Assembly (NCBI RefSeq): GCF_002286815.1
Contig: NZ_MUNM01000052.1
Span: 33,451-97,450, forward strand
Length of the DNA: 64,000 nucleotides
From: Pseudomonas sp. PICF141
GTDB lineage: Bacteria > Pseudomonadota > Gammaproteobacteria > Pseudomonadales > Pseudomonadaceae
Reading direction: 5' to 3'
Shown here: positions 43,128 to 52,578 of the stretch, piece by piece
How positions within the stretch are numbered: position 1 is the stretch's first letter
Layout: every line of letters starts with the position of its first letter
The notes under the pieces: generated by a model
The model's input: only the letters and a program-made list of their open reading frames with translations
What the model was told of the DNA's origin: nothing
Databases searched by the model: none
Made by a program: the position numbers and the translations under genes

Positions 43128-44549
43128 TCAGCGAAGCGGACGCTCGCTGATCGCACAGGCCGCGCGGAACAGGATTTGCGCGACGAAATCGATCTCCTGC
43201 TCGGTGATGATCAATGGCGGCAGGAAGCGCACGGTAGCACCGTGACGACCGCCCAACTCGACGATCAGACCGTGTTGCAGGCACGCCTGCTGGAAGGCCT
43301 TGGCCCGGGTGGTATCCACCGGTGGATGGCCTTGAACATCAAGGGCGCCCTGCGGGTCGACGATTTCCATGCCGAGCATCAGACCGCGGCCACGCACATC
43401 GCCGATCCAGTCAAATTCGCTTTGCAGCGCCAGCAACTGTTGGCGCAAATGCGCACCGGCCTTCTCGGCGTGGGCCACCAGGCCTTCATTGCGGATGAAA
43501 CGCAAGGTCGCGGTACCGGCCGCCATCGCCAGCTGATTGCCACGGAACGTGCCGGCGTGGGCGCCCGGTTGCCAGACGTCCAGAGAATCGTTGTACACCA
43601 TCACCGACAACGGCAGGCCGCCGCCGATGGCCTTGGACAAGGTAATCACATCCGGGAGGATGCCCGAATGCTCGAAGCCGAACATCCTGCCGCTGCGGGC
43701 GATGCCGCATTGAATCTCATCGACGATCAACGGAATGCCGTGGGCCTGGGTCAGGCGACGCAGCTCCTGCATCCAGCGATCGGGCGCGGTAATCACTCCG
43801 CCTTCGCCCTGGATGGGTTCAAGAATCATCGCTGCCGGCGCGGTGACGCCGCTTTCCGGGTCATTGAGCAAATGTTCAAGGTAGCGCACGTTGAGCGTTA
43901 CGCCTTGGTCGCCAGCCACCCCGAACGGGCAACGGTAATCGTGGGGGAACGGCAGGCGTTGTACGCCGGCCATCAAACCGCCCAGGGCGTTTTTCGGCGA
44001 CAGGTTGCCGCTGATCGCCAGCGTCCCCAGGGTCATGCCGTGGTAGGCCCCTTCAAAGGCCAGTACCGAATGCCGGCCAGTGGCGGTGCGGGTCAGCTTG
44101 AGCGCTGCTTCCACGGCATCGGCACCACTGGGGCCACAAAACTGGATGCGCGCGTTACGCGCAAAGTCGGCTGGCAGGCAGCCGAAGATTTCCTGTACGA
44201 ATGCGTCCTTCACCGGGGTCATGAGGTCAAGGGTATGCATCGGCACACCCGAGGCCATGACCTGAGTGATGGCTTCGATAATCACCGGATGGTTGTGACC
44301 CAGCGCCAGGGTGCCGGCACCGGCCAGGCAATCGACGAACACCTGTCCGCGACTGTCCTGCACATAGATGCCGTGGGCCCGTTCCAGCACCAGCGGAATA
44401 CGCCGAGGGTAACTGCGGGCGTTGGACTCCTGCTGTTGCTGGCGTTCCAGCATCGGCGTCGGATCAAGGCAGTACGGGCTCGACAGACCGCTATGCAACA
44501 GGCGTAGTTGTTGCGCGCCACCCAATGTGACATTCGAAAAAGCACTCAT
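43128..44549 (-). CDS. 2,4-Diaminobutyrate:2-oxoglutarate aminotransferase
   Basis: A 473-residue class III aminotransferase. The PLP lysine is K306 in ITLSKAIGGG, the PLP aspartate D277 in LIVDEIQCG, and QFCGPSGADAVEAALKL is the cofactor-phosphate region. The N-terminal NARSYPRRIPLVLERAHG and overall length match DABA aminotransferases that make L-2,4-diaminobutyrate from aspartate semialdehyde and glutamate. In pseudomonads this supplies Dab for siderophores. It lies downstream of the TonB receptor on the same strand, and the NRPS that follows divergently has a Dab-like A domain. Ornithine or 4-aminobutyrate aminotransferase is less likely in this setting. Confidence 0.87.
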   Translation of the reverse strand: MSAFSNVTLGGAQQLRLLHSGLSSPYCLDPTPMLERQQQQESNARSYPRRIPLVLERAHGIYVQDSRGQVFVDCLAGAGTLALGHNHPVIIEAITQVMASGVPMHTLDLMTPVKDAFVQEIFGCLPADFARNARIQFCGPSGADAVEAALKLTRTATGRHSVLAFEGAYHGMTLGTLAISGNLSPKNALGGLMAGVQRLPFPHDYRCPFGVAGDQGVTLNVRYLEHLLNDPESGVTAPAAMILEPIQGEGGVITAPDRWMQELRRLTQAHGIPLIVDEIQCGIARSGRMFGFEHSGILPDVITLSKAIGGGLPLSVMVYNDSLDVWQPGAHAGTFRGNQLAMAAGTATLRFIRNEGLVAHAEKAGAHLRQQLLALQSEFDWIGDVRGRGLMLGMEIVDPQGALDVQGHPPVDTTRAKAFQQACLQHGLIVELGGRHGATVRFLPPLIITEQEIDFVAQILFRAACAISERPLR

Positions 44550-44670
44550 GATTTCCTCCAGGGAGGCTGGGTTTGGAAGGGAGCAGGGCTGCCTGAAACG
44601 AATGCTTCAGATCGATAGCCGTGAAACCGGACGCGGGAAATCCTTCCCCCGCTTCCATTTCGTCGTCGCT

Positions 44671-46731
44671 TTACATGTCGTAGCGCAGAACCAGACCCAC
44701 GGTGCGTGGTGCGCCGACATCGATGATGTCGCCGCCGCGGTTGTTGGTGATGTATTCCTTGTCAAAGGCGTTTTTCACGTAACCGGACACTGCGACGTTC
44801 TTGGTGATCTTGTACTCGGCGTTGAAGTTGGTCAGCCAGTAAGCGTCGCTCTTGCGCTCATTAGTGACTTGACCCGCGTCATCGAACTCGTACTCCGACG
44901 GTGAGGTGCTCTGGTAAATGACGTCGGTGTTCAGGGTCAACCGGTCATTCCAGCGATAGGTACCGCCCAGCGACATCTTGTACTTGGGCGAATAGAGGAA
45001 GTCCTCGCCACTCATGTCCCTGCCATCGCCCGTGACGAAGTCCTTGTACTTGGCATCGGTAACGGAGGCACCGGCCGTCAGGGTCAGCTGTTCGGTGAAG
45101 TCCTTCTCGACGGAGACTTCCAGGCCCTTGATGTCACTGCTCCCGGCGTTGAACACGTGAACGAACTCGGTGTTCGTATCCAGCACACTGACCTGCTGGT
45201 CTTTCCAGTCGGTGTAGTACAGGTTGGCGCGGGTACGCAGGGTCTGGTCGAAGAACGAGCCGCGGTAGGACAACTCGTAGTTGGTGGTGTATTCCGGATC
45301 GTAGGCCTCGTGACCGGTACCGGTACGAACGTTGACGCCACCACCGCGATAGCCTTTCTGCACCATGAAGCCTACGTACTGATTGGCAGCCAGTTCATAG
45401 TCGATACCCAGCTTCGGCAATACGGCATCGAACGACTTGCTGGTTTTGCCCGAGGTGGAGAAGTCGTCCTGTTCGATATCGGTGTCGTTCTTCTCGTGGT
45501 CGTAGCGCAGCCCGGTGATCAGTGTCCAGCGCGGGGCGAATGTCCAGTTGATTTCACCGAACACCGCCTTGTTTTCTATCGTCGTATCACCCTTGACGGT
45601 GCCGATCAGCTCGTTGCCAAACAACAACCGGTCGTGGAAATTGTTGGTGTTGTGGCCGTAGTAGACACCCATGAAGCTCTTCACCGTGTCACCGGCGTAG
45701 TTCAGGCGCAGCTCCTGACTGAACAGGTCGCCATCCTGCGTGCGCAGAACGACCTGGTTGGCGTCGGCTGTCTGATCGAAGTCCAGGCGGGCGTCATAGT
45801 CCGAACGGGTATTGGCGGTGAGGCTGGTAATGGACCAGTTATCGTCCAGGCGGTAATCCACCTTGGCGCTGAGGGTGTCTTGTTCGAGTTTGTCGTAAGC
45901 CTTGGTGTCGGACGACACGTCGTAATAGCGGACCTTGCCGTTTTCGCGCATGACCGAGTTGTCACCCTTGCGGCTTTCACCATGGGCGTAAGTCAGCAGC
46001 ACATCCAGATCGTCGTTCGGCAGGATCAGCAGTTTTCCCCGGGCATTGTAGGTGCGGGTCGGGTTGGCATCATTGTCGAGTGCGATGTTGTCGATGTAAC
46101 CGTCACCCTCCTGGTAATCCACAGCGATACGACCGGCGATCTTGTCATCGACGATCGCGCCACCACCGGCAAGCGCCCCTCCGCTCTCACCGTAGCTGCC
46201 CATGTTGCCCTGTAATGAAAGGCTTGGTTCGAACGTCGGGTTCTTGGTCTGGATGACGACCGCACCGGCCAGCGAGTTGCGGCCCTGGGTAGTGGATTGC
46301 GGACCGAGGAACACTTCGATCTGCTCGACGTCCCACAGCGGCATCGGGCTGAGGGTCAATGCGCGGTTCGGTTGCACGGCGCCGTCGACGAACACCGACA
46401 CCGCACCGTTGAGCGTGGCCGGGCCCTGGTCTTCGAAACCGGATACCGGTACGCCGCGAATACCCCAGTTTTCGTTACCTGACTGGTTGTAGACACCTGG
46501 CGTTCGGGCAAACACGTCGACGAGGCTGTGATCCTCCTTCTCGCGCAGTTGCTTGTCGGTGACCACGACGACACTCGACTGGGTTTGCTCCAGGGTGCGG
46601 TCGATTTTTTCACCCTTCACTGTGATCGGAGCAATCTCCATCGTGTTGGATTGTTCAACTGCCCACACAGTGTTGGACAAGCAGATCGCCGACCCCACAG
46701 CCAGTGCCATTGTAGTTTTTTTGAAATTCAC
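44671..46731 (-). CDS. TonB-dependent siderophore receptor
   Basis: A 686-residue outer-membrane receptor. A signal peptide ends near residue 24 (NTVWA|VEQSN), a TonB-box-like MEIAPITVKG follows, then the plug (VVVTDKQLREKED, VFARTPGVYNQSGNENWGIRG, NSLAGAVVIQTKNP) and a beta-barrel ending GLVLRYDM. I chose the GTG at 46731, which has GGGGAACGGGG before it and gives a clean signal peptide; the frame stays open further upstream to 46887. It is divergent from the hydroxylase/NRPS genes. It probably takes up the ferric form of the product. Confidence 0.9.
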   Translation of the reverse strand: MNFKKTTMALAVGSAICLSNTVWAVEQSNTMEIAPITVKGEKIDRTLEQTQSSVVVVTDKQLREKEDHSLVDVFARTPGVYNQSGNENWGIRGVPVSGFEDQGPATLNGAVSVFVDGAVQPNRALTLSPMPLWDVEQIEVFLGPQSTTQGRNSLAGAVVIQTKNPTFEPSLSLQGNMGSYGESGGALAGGGAIVDDKIAGRIAVDYQEGDGYIDNIALDNDANPTRTYNARGKLLILPNDDLDVLLTYAHGESRKGDNSVMRENGKVRYYDVSSDTKAYDKLEQDTLSAKVDYRLDDNWSITSLTANTRSDYDARLDFDQTADANQVVLRTQDGDLFSQELRLNYAGDTVKSFMGVYYGHNTNNFHDRLLFGNELIGTVKGDTTIENKAVFGEINWTFAPRWTLITGLRYDHEKNDTDIEQDDFSTSGKTSKSFDAVLPKLGIDYELAANQYVGFMVQKGYRGGGVNVRTGTGHEAYDPEYTTNYELSYRGSFFDQTLRTRANLYYTDWKDQQVSVLDTNTEFVHVFNAGSSDIKGLEVSVEKDFTEQLTLTAGASVTDAKYKDFVTGDGRDMSGEDFLYSPKYKMSLGGTYRWNDRLTLNTDVIYQSTSPSEYEFDDAGQVTNERKSDAYWLTNFNAEYKITKNVAVSGYVKNAFDKEYITNNRGGDIIDVGAPRTVGLVLRYDM

Positions 46732-46988
46732 GCCCCGTTCCCCTGCGACAGATATTGGTGTTTTTTCTATGTCCAGAACGCTGTGTTTCCCCAGCCGGCG
46801 GGAGTCTAATCCAAAAAAAAAAATAAAGGAATAAGATTGATAATAGATCTCATTTGTAATAAATATGCCGCCCTGTATCGCAGACACTACATTTCAGCGG
46901 ACCACAAACGTAGCCACCTTTGCCGGTTTCCAGGGTCGCCAACGCCCTCCGCCTGACTGATAAAAGATAGAAAAGAGGATGCGCACGG
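46732..46988. promoter_or_regulatory. Divergent promoter region of the siderophore locus
   Basis: 257 bases between the receptor start and the first hydroxylase start. It is AT-rich, with a run of 11 A at 46813-46823, in contrast to the GC-rich genes. A Fur-box-like stretch lies at 46839-46857. AGAGGA at 46974-46979 is the ribosome site of the hydroxylase gene. Confidence 0.6.
46839..46857. promoter_or_regulatory. Putative Fur box
   Basis: GATAATAGATCTCATTTGT matches the 19-base Fur consensus GATAATGATAATCATTATC at 11 of 19 positions, including the whole first GATAAT and TCATT. It lies between the divergent receptor and biosynthesis genes, where iron control is expected. A match of 11 is at the low end for real sites. 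Confidence 0.45.
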
Positions 46989-47966
46989 ATGACGTCGATC
47001 GAACACCTGAGCGAGCGTTTCGAACCCTTGCCCGATGCTCCAGCGGCTGGCCACGAGACAACGTTGCCGGTGCTGATAGAGGCGAAACCGGGACAATCGA
47101 TCCATGACCTGGACACTTCGATTCGTGCCACCCTGGACCAAGTGCTGACGACTGTCGGTGGCGTCCTGTTTCGCGGTTTCAGCGTGCCCACGCCCATCGA
47201 TTTCAAGCGCTTCGCCGCCAGTTTCGGCGCACCGCTGGCCAGCTACGAATTCGGCTCCACCCCGCGCAGCAAAGTCTTCGCCGGGGTCTATAGCTCCACC
47301 GAATACCCGGCTCATCAATTCATTCCCTTGCACAACGAGCAGGCCTATACCCGGCCGTGGCCTTCGCGCATCTGGTTCCACTGCATCAAGGCCAGTGAAA
47401 CCGGTGGCGAAACGCCGATTGCCGACAGTCGCCTGATCTACCAGCGCATGCCCACCGAGATCCGCGAGCTGTTTGCCAGCCGCGAGCTTCTCTATGTGCG
47501 CAATTACAGCGGCGCGTTGGATCTGCCCTGGCAGAAAGTCTTCAACACCCAAGACCGCGCCCAGGTTGAACGCTACTGCCTGGACAACGACATCGAGTGG
47601 GAATGGAAAGCCGATGGCGACCTGCGCACCCGTCAGCGTTGCGCCGCCGTGCTGCAGCATCCCGATAGCGGTGAGTGGGTCTGGTTCAATCAGGCGCATC
47701 TGTTCCACGTATCGGCCATTGAACCGGGTGTACGCGCCAGCCTGCTGGCGGCGGTGGGTGAAGCGAACCTGCCACGCCACGTTTACTTCGGCGACGGCTC
47801 GGCCATTCCCGACGATGTGCTGGACACCGTGCGCGAGGTTTACCGCCAGACCGCCATCAGTTTTCCCTGGCAGCCCGGCGACATCCTGATGCTCGACAAT
47901 CGACTGGTCGCTCACGGCCGCAACCCTTACACCGGTGACCGCAAAGTCATCGTTGCCATGGCGTGA
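46989..47966 (+). CDS. SyrP-like amino-acid beta-hydroxylase 1 (Fe(II)/2-oxoglutarate)
   Basis: A 325-residue TauD-family enzyme of the SyrP/siderophore-hydroxylase type. The metal ligands are H115 and E117 in LHNEQ and H309 in VAHGRNP, and a 2-oxoglutarate arginine lies in GDRKVIVAM. SETGGETPI is a shared family segment. Such stand-alone enzymes hydroxylate the beta-carbon of aspartate or histidine while it is held on an NRPS carrier domain. It leads the rightward operon, 7 bases before the FAAL-NRPS gene. With a Dab/His-type assembly line, Asp or His is the likely target; which of the two is not decided by these motifs. Confidence 0.87.
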   Translation: MTSIEHLSERFEPLPDAPAAGHETTLPVLIEAKPGQSIHDLDTSIRATLDQVLTTVGGVLFRGFSVPTPIDFKRFAASFGAPLASYEFGSTPRSKVFAGVYSSTEYPAHQFIPLHNEQAYTRPWPSRIWFHCIKASETGGETPIADSRLIYQRMPTEIRELFASRELLYVRNYSGALDLPWQKVFNTQDRAQVERYCLDNDIEWEWKADGDLRTRQRCAAVLQHPDSGEWVWFNQAHLFHVSAIEPGVRASLLAAVGEANLPRHVYFGDGSAIPDDVLDTVREVYRQTAISFPWQPGDILMLDNRLVAHGRNPYTGDRKVIVAMA

Positions 47967-47973
47967 ATTGCAC

Positions 47974-50900
47974 ATGTTTTCATTCAAACACTGGATCGAC
48001 GTGCTGGAGGCCAACGCCCTGCACTTCCCGCAGCGTGCGGCCTTGCACTTCTTGCCAGACGGCGTCGAGATCGGCGAAACCCTGACCTTTGCCCAATTGC
48101 ACGAGCAGTCGCGATCACTGGCAGCAGCGCTGCAATCGCGCTACGCACCGGGCGATCGGGTGTTGTTGATGCTGCCCAGCAGCCTCGACTACGCCCGGGC
48201 GTTTTGCGCCTGTTTATATGCCGGCCTGATCGCCGTGCCGCTGTTTCCGCCACCGTCGCGCAAACCGCGCCATCTGGACCGGGTACGCAACGTGGTGGTG
48301 GATGCCGGCCCCGCGCTGATTCTCGCGCCTGCGGATCATTGCCAGGCTTTGCTGGAACTGGTGGAAGGCCAGGTCGACGTATTGACGGTCCAGGACCTCG
48401 GCACGCCGCCAGCCAGTGAGTGGCAACGTCCGGATGTCGACGGTGCGACCGTGGCATTCCTGCAATACACCTCGGGCTCCACCGGCACGCCCAAAGGCGT
48501 TGAAGTACGCCAGCGCAACTTGATCGCCAACGTCGAACTGATGCGCCAGGCCTATGGTTTCGATGAGCATGGCGCCATGGTCAACTGGCTGCCGCTGTAC
48601 CACGACATGGGCCTGATCGGCGGTATGCTGGCCCCGCTTTACAGTGGCATGCCTTGCTACCTGATGGCCTCGCAGACCTTCGTCAACGCACCGTCGACCT
48701 GGCTGCAAGCGTTGAGCCGCTACCGCGCCACCGCCAGTTTCGCCCCCAATTTCGCCTATGCCCTGTGCAACCGGGTAGTCAGCGACAACCTCATCGCACA
48801 GCTCGACCTCAGCGCCTGGCAACATGCAATCAACGGTGCCGAACCGATCCACCCCGGCACCCTCGAAGCCTTCGCCCAGCGCTTTGCCGCTTGCGGTCTC
48901 AACCCTCTGGCAATCAGCCCCGGTTACGGCCAGGCCGAAGCGACGCTGTGTGTCAGTGCCACGCCGGCCGACGCGTTGCCGGTGGTATTGCGCCTGGACA
49001 AGGCCGTGCTGGAAACCGGTCGCGCCGTGTTGGCTGCCGCCGATGCCGCTGCCGTGGAGTTCGTCGCCTGCGGTTATCCGCAGGCACTGCACGACATAGC
49101 CATCGTCAATCCGCACAATCACCACCGTTGCGCTACCGATCACATCGGTGAAGTCTGGCTGCAAGGCCCGAGCAATGCCGAGGCCTACTGGAAAAACCCC
49201 GAAGCCAGCCGCGAGGCTTTCGAAGCGCAAATCATGGGTGAACCCGGTCATTACCTGCGCTCCGGCGACCTGGGTTTCATGCACGAAGGCCAAGTGGTCA
49301 TTTGCGGTCGACTCAAGGACTTGCTGATTCTCAACGGCCGCAACCTGTACCCCCACGACATTGAATTCGCCATTACCGATGCCGAGCCCGGCATCCGTAC
49401 CGGGCGCATCGCCGCCTTCTCGGAAATGGACCCGCTGCTGGGTCGCGAGAAACTGGTGATCGTCGCCGAGCCCCAGCGTAAGTTCGTCGACCCGGCGCGA
49501 CATCCGGCGCTGTTTGCCTCGATACAAAACGCCGTGCGCGAAGCCGCCGACTGTGGCATCGACCAGATCGTTCTGGTGGAAGCCGGCACCATTCCCATGA
49601 CCACCAGCGGCAAGATCGCCCGTCAGGGCGCACGCAAGCAATTGGCGGCGGGCACCTTGAGCATCATCGCCCAGAGCGGTGGGCCGATCGCCTCGAACAG
49701 CGAAACCCTTGACCTCATTCAACTGAAGCATCTGGTGGGCACTGCGCCGCAACTTGCGCAGGCCGCGTGCCGTCAATGGCTCGAGCAAACCCTGCGCGAG
49801 GTCAATCCGTATCTGGCGGCAGACTTTGAACTCAGCCTGATCGGCCTCGGCCTGGACTCCATCAGCGTGGCCGATTTTGCCGCTCGCCTGTACCAGGATC
49901 TGGGCTGGAGTCTCGACACCCAAAGCCTGTTCGGCGAACAGACCCTGGCGCAATGGGCGCTGGCCTTGCAGGTTTTCCTGAGCGAGCCATCACCCGCGAC
50001 CAGCACATCGATCGCGCGTGCCAGCGTCAGCCAAAGTCGGCAATCATTTGCGCAAAGTCGCTTGTGGTTCTTGCGCCAATTGAACCCGGACGATACCCGG
50101 CACAACCTGGTGTTGCACCTGAGCCTGCAAGGTCCGCTCGACGTCGAAACCCTGGCGTTGCGCCTCAATACCCTGGTCAACCGTCACAGCGTGTTGCGCA
50201 CGGTGTATCGCGATGGTGTCGATGGCCCGCAGCAACAGGTGTTGCCGGCCACCGCCGTACCCCTGACCCGGCACGATTTGCGTGATCAGAGCGAGGCACA
50301 GCAACAGCAAACCCTCAGCGACTGCCTGGCCAACGAACACGCCACGCCGGTCGAACTCGAGACAGGGCCGCTGCTGCGCGCGCAGTTGCTCAGCCGCGAT
50401 GACCAGCGACACGACCTGTTATTGACCCTGCACCACATCGCCTTCGATGGACGTTCGGCGCAAGTGTTGCTGGCCGAACTGGCCGGCTCGGTCACTGACG
50501 AACCGCCGGTGCAGTATCTGGATTTCGTCCAATGGGAAGCCGAACACTGGAGCGCCGAACGGATCGCCACCGAACAACAGTTCTGGCGCGAACATCTGGC
50601 AACGGTGCCGCATACCCTCGAGCTGGGTGGCAGCGGTCAGATCCCCGGCGAACACAGCCTGAACTTCACCCTGCCCCAGGCCACGTGCGAAACCTTGACG
50701 GCACTGGCCCGCGAACAAGGCATGACCCTGTTCATGCTGCTGCTGGCCAGCTATCAACTGGTGCTCAAGCAATTGGGTGGGCAACAACAATTTCTGCTGG
50801 GCACCGATGTCAGCGGCCGTCCGCTGGCGGAACACAACGACGTCATCGGCTTCTTCGTCAATCAGTTGACCCTGCGCTGTGACCTGCACGGCGAACCGAC

Positions 50901-51402
50901 CCTGGGCGGTTTCCTGGAACGGGTGCGCGATGAAGCGCGACGGACTTACGCCCACCAAGGCCTGCCTTTCGATCTGGTGGTGTCGGCGCTTGCACCGCAG
51001 CGCCGCCCCGGTCACTCGCCGCTGTTCCAGGTCAAGCTCAACTATCAACCGTCACGGATAACACCGACCGATATCGCCGGTGCGCACATGAGTGCGCTGG
51101 ATGTGGCCCAGGCGCCGGGCGATTTCCACCTGGTGCTCGATCTGGTGCATGGCGCCACAGGCATTGACGCGACCCTCAAATACCGCGGCGAATACTTCGA
51201 TCAGGATCGCGCCGTGCGCCTGCAACACCTGTGGACGTACCTGCTGGGCGAGGCCCCAAACCTGCTGGCCGAACCGCTGCCCGCATTGGCCGAACGGCTG
51301 GATACCCTCGATCAGGATTTGCAGCGTGAACGCCAACAATCCCAAGCCCTGGCCGGTCGCAGCCAGATGAAGCAAACCAAACGTCGCTCACTGACCCTTT
51401 AA
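47974..51402 (+). CDS. NRPS initiation protein, FAAL-ACP-C
   Basis: A 1142-residue protein that starts a lipopeptide. Residues 1-585 are a fatty acyl-AMP ligase (RVLLMLPSSLDYARAF, LQYTSGSTGTPKGVEV at 163-178, INGAEPI, a final SGKIARQGARK). Residues 595-675 are a carrier domain with the phosphopantetheine serine S629 in GLGLDSIS. Residues 690-1110 are a condensation domain with an intact HHIAFDG at 820-826. The ligase should activate a free fatty acid, load it on the carrier, and the C domain should join it to the first amino acid carried by the next protein. I start it at the ATG at 47974, 7 bases after the hydroxylase stop. Confidence 0.9.
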   Translation: MFSFKHWIDVLEANALHFPQRAALHFLPDGVEIGETLTFAQLHEQSRSLAAALQSRYAPGDRVLLMLPSSLDYARAFCACLYAGLIAVPLFPPPSRKPRHLDRVRNVVVDAGPALILAPADHCQALLELVEGQVDVLTVQDLGTPPASEWQRPDVDGATVAFLQYTSGSTGTPKGVEVRQRNLIANVELMRQAYGFDEHGAMVNWLPLYHDMGLIGGMLAPLYSGMPCYLMASQTFVNAPSTWLQALSRYRATASFAPNFAYALCNRVVSDNLIAQLDLSAWQHAINGAEPIHPGTLEAFAQRFAACGLNPLAISPGYGQAEATLCVSATPADALPVVLRLDKAVLETGRAVLAAADAAAVEFVACGYPQALHDIAIVNPHNHHRCATDHIGEVWLQGPSNAEAYWKNPEASREAFEAQIMGEPGHYLRSGDLGFMHEGQVVICGRLKDLLILNGRNLYPHDIEFAITDAEPGIRTGRIAAFSEMDPLLGREKLVIVAEPQRKFVDPARHPALFASIQNAVREAADCGIDQIVLVEAGTIPMTTSGKIARQGARKQLAAGTLSIIAQSGGPIASNSETLDLIQLKHLVGTAPQLAQAACRQWLEQTLREVNPYLAADFELSLIGLGLDSISVADFAARLYQDLGWSLDTQSLFGEQTLAQWALALQVFLSEPSPATSTSIARASVSQSRQSFAQSRLWFLRQLNPDDTRHNLVLHLSLQGPLDVETLALRLNTLVNRHSVLRTVYRDGVDGPQQQVLPATAVPLTRHDLRDQSEAQQQQTLSDCLANEHATPVELETGPLLRAQLLSRDDQRHDLLLTLHHIAFDGRSAQVLLAELAGSVTDEPPVQYLDFVQWEAEHWSAERIATEQQFWREHLATVPHTLELGGSGQIPGEHSLNFTLPQATCETLTALAREQGMTLFMLLLASYQLVLKQLGGQQQFLLGTDVSGRPLAEHNDVIGFFVNQLTLRCDLHGEPTLGGFLERVRDEARRTYAHQGLPFDLVVSALAPQRRPGHSPLFQVKLNYQPSRITPTDIAGAHMSALDVAQAPGDFHLVLDLVHGATGIDATLKYRGEYFDQDRAVRLQHLWTYLLGEAPNLLAEPLPALAERLDTLDQDLQRERQQSQALAGRSQMKQTKRRSLTL

Positions 51403-51419
51403 CCGAGTTGGATGCCTTT

Positions 51420-52466
51420 ATGTCTATCGTGCCCCCACAGTCTCGCGCCCTTGGCGGCGTGCGTCGCAAAGCCATGAACGTCTCGGAACAGCAACTGGTC
51501 AGCGAGCGCCTCCTGAGCCCGGACCACGCCTTGCCGCTGGTGATCGAACCGGCGGTCAGCGGCGTCGATCTGGTCGCCTGGGCGACCCGTGAACGCGAGT
51601 CCCTGGAGAAAAAACTGCTGCAATACGGCGCCCTGCTATTTCGCGGGTTCTCGGTGCTGTCCGTGGAGCAATTCGATCAGGTGATTGCCGCCCTCTCCCC
51701 TGGCGCACTGGAATACATGTTCCGTGCTTCGCCGCGCACGCGGGTCGGCGGCAACATCTACACCTCGACCGACTACCCGGCCGACCAGATGATTTTCCCC
51801 CACAACGAACATTCCTATTCGCCACGCTTCCCGCTGCGGCTGTTCTTCTACTGCCACATCCCGTCCGAGACCGGCGGCGAAACCCCCATCGGCTCGACCC
51901 GCGCGGTGAAGGCCAGCATCAGCCCCGAAATTGAAGCGCGGTTCCGTGAAAAAGGCGTGCTGTACGTGCGCAACTACGGCGACGGTTTCGGCCTGCCGTG
52001 GCAGACCGTGTTCCAGTCCGAAGACCGCAAAGAGGTGGAAACCTACTGCGCCAGCGTCGGCATCGAAGTGGAATGGAAAGAAAACAACCGCCTGCGTACC
52101 CGTCAGCGCGGGCCGGCGGTGGTGCGTCATCCGCGTACCGGTGAAGAAGTCTGGTTCAACCACGCGACCTTCTTCCACATCAGCACCTTGCCCCCGGCGA
52201 TCCGCGATTCACTGCAAAGCAACTTCAACGACCTCGACCTGCCAACCAACACCTTTTATGGCGACGGCGAACCGATCGAACCGCAGGTACTGGAGTCGCT
52301 GCGAGCGGCCTACCTCGACTCGCTGGTGCGGTTCAGCTGGCAGCAGGGCGACGTGTTGTTCATCGACAACATGCTCGCGGTGCACGGTCGCGAACCCTTC
52401 ACCGGCGAACGCGCAATCATGACCGGCATGGCCGAAGCCCTGCTGCAACGCGACGTCGCCGTCTGA
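51420..52466 (+). CDS. SyrP-like amino-acid beta-hydroxylase 2 (Fe(II)/2-oxoglutarate)
   Basis: A 348-residue homologue of the first hydroxylase. The metal ligands are H128 and E130 in PHNEHS and H322 in AVHGREP, with an arginine in GERAIMTGM. It shares SETGGETPIGS and LPWQTVFQSEDR with its neighbour but has a longer N-terminus. I chose the ATG at 51420; a later ATG at 51474 is possible. It lies directly before the NRPS gene that begins with a C-like domain lacking the catalytic histidines, a pairing known for interface-type siderophore hydroxylases. The A domain next to it looks His-like, so His hydroxylation on that carrier is my inference. Confidence 0.86.
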   Translation: MSIVPPQSRALGGVRRKAMNVSEQQLVSERLLSPDHALPLVIEPAVSGVDLVAWATRERESLEKKLLQYGALLFRGFSVLSVEQFDQVIAALSPGALEYMFRASPRTRVGGNIYTSTDYPADQMIFPHNEHSYSPRFPLRLFFYCHIPSETGGETPIGSTRAVKASISPEIEARFREKGVLYVRNYGDGFGLPWQTVFQSEDRKEVETYCASVGIEVEWKENNRLRTRQRGPAVVRHPRTGEEVWFNHATFFHISTLPPAIRDSLQSNFNDLDLPTNTFYGDGEPIEPQVLESLRAAYLDSLVRFSWQQGDVLFIDNMLAVHGREPFTGERAIMTGMAEALLQRDVAV

Positions 52467-52578
52467 CCTTTCAAGGGCACATCCGCTGTTTGCAAGAGGC
52501 TCACCTGACAACCGGTCAGCGAGCCTCCGCACCTCTGCCATGGCCCAGGTTTAACCCCCATTTTTAGTCGAGTTGAAC

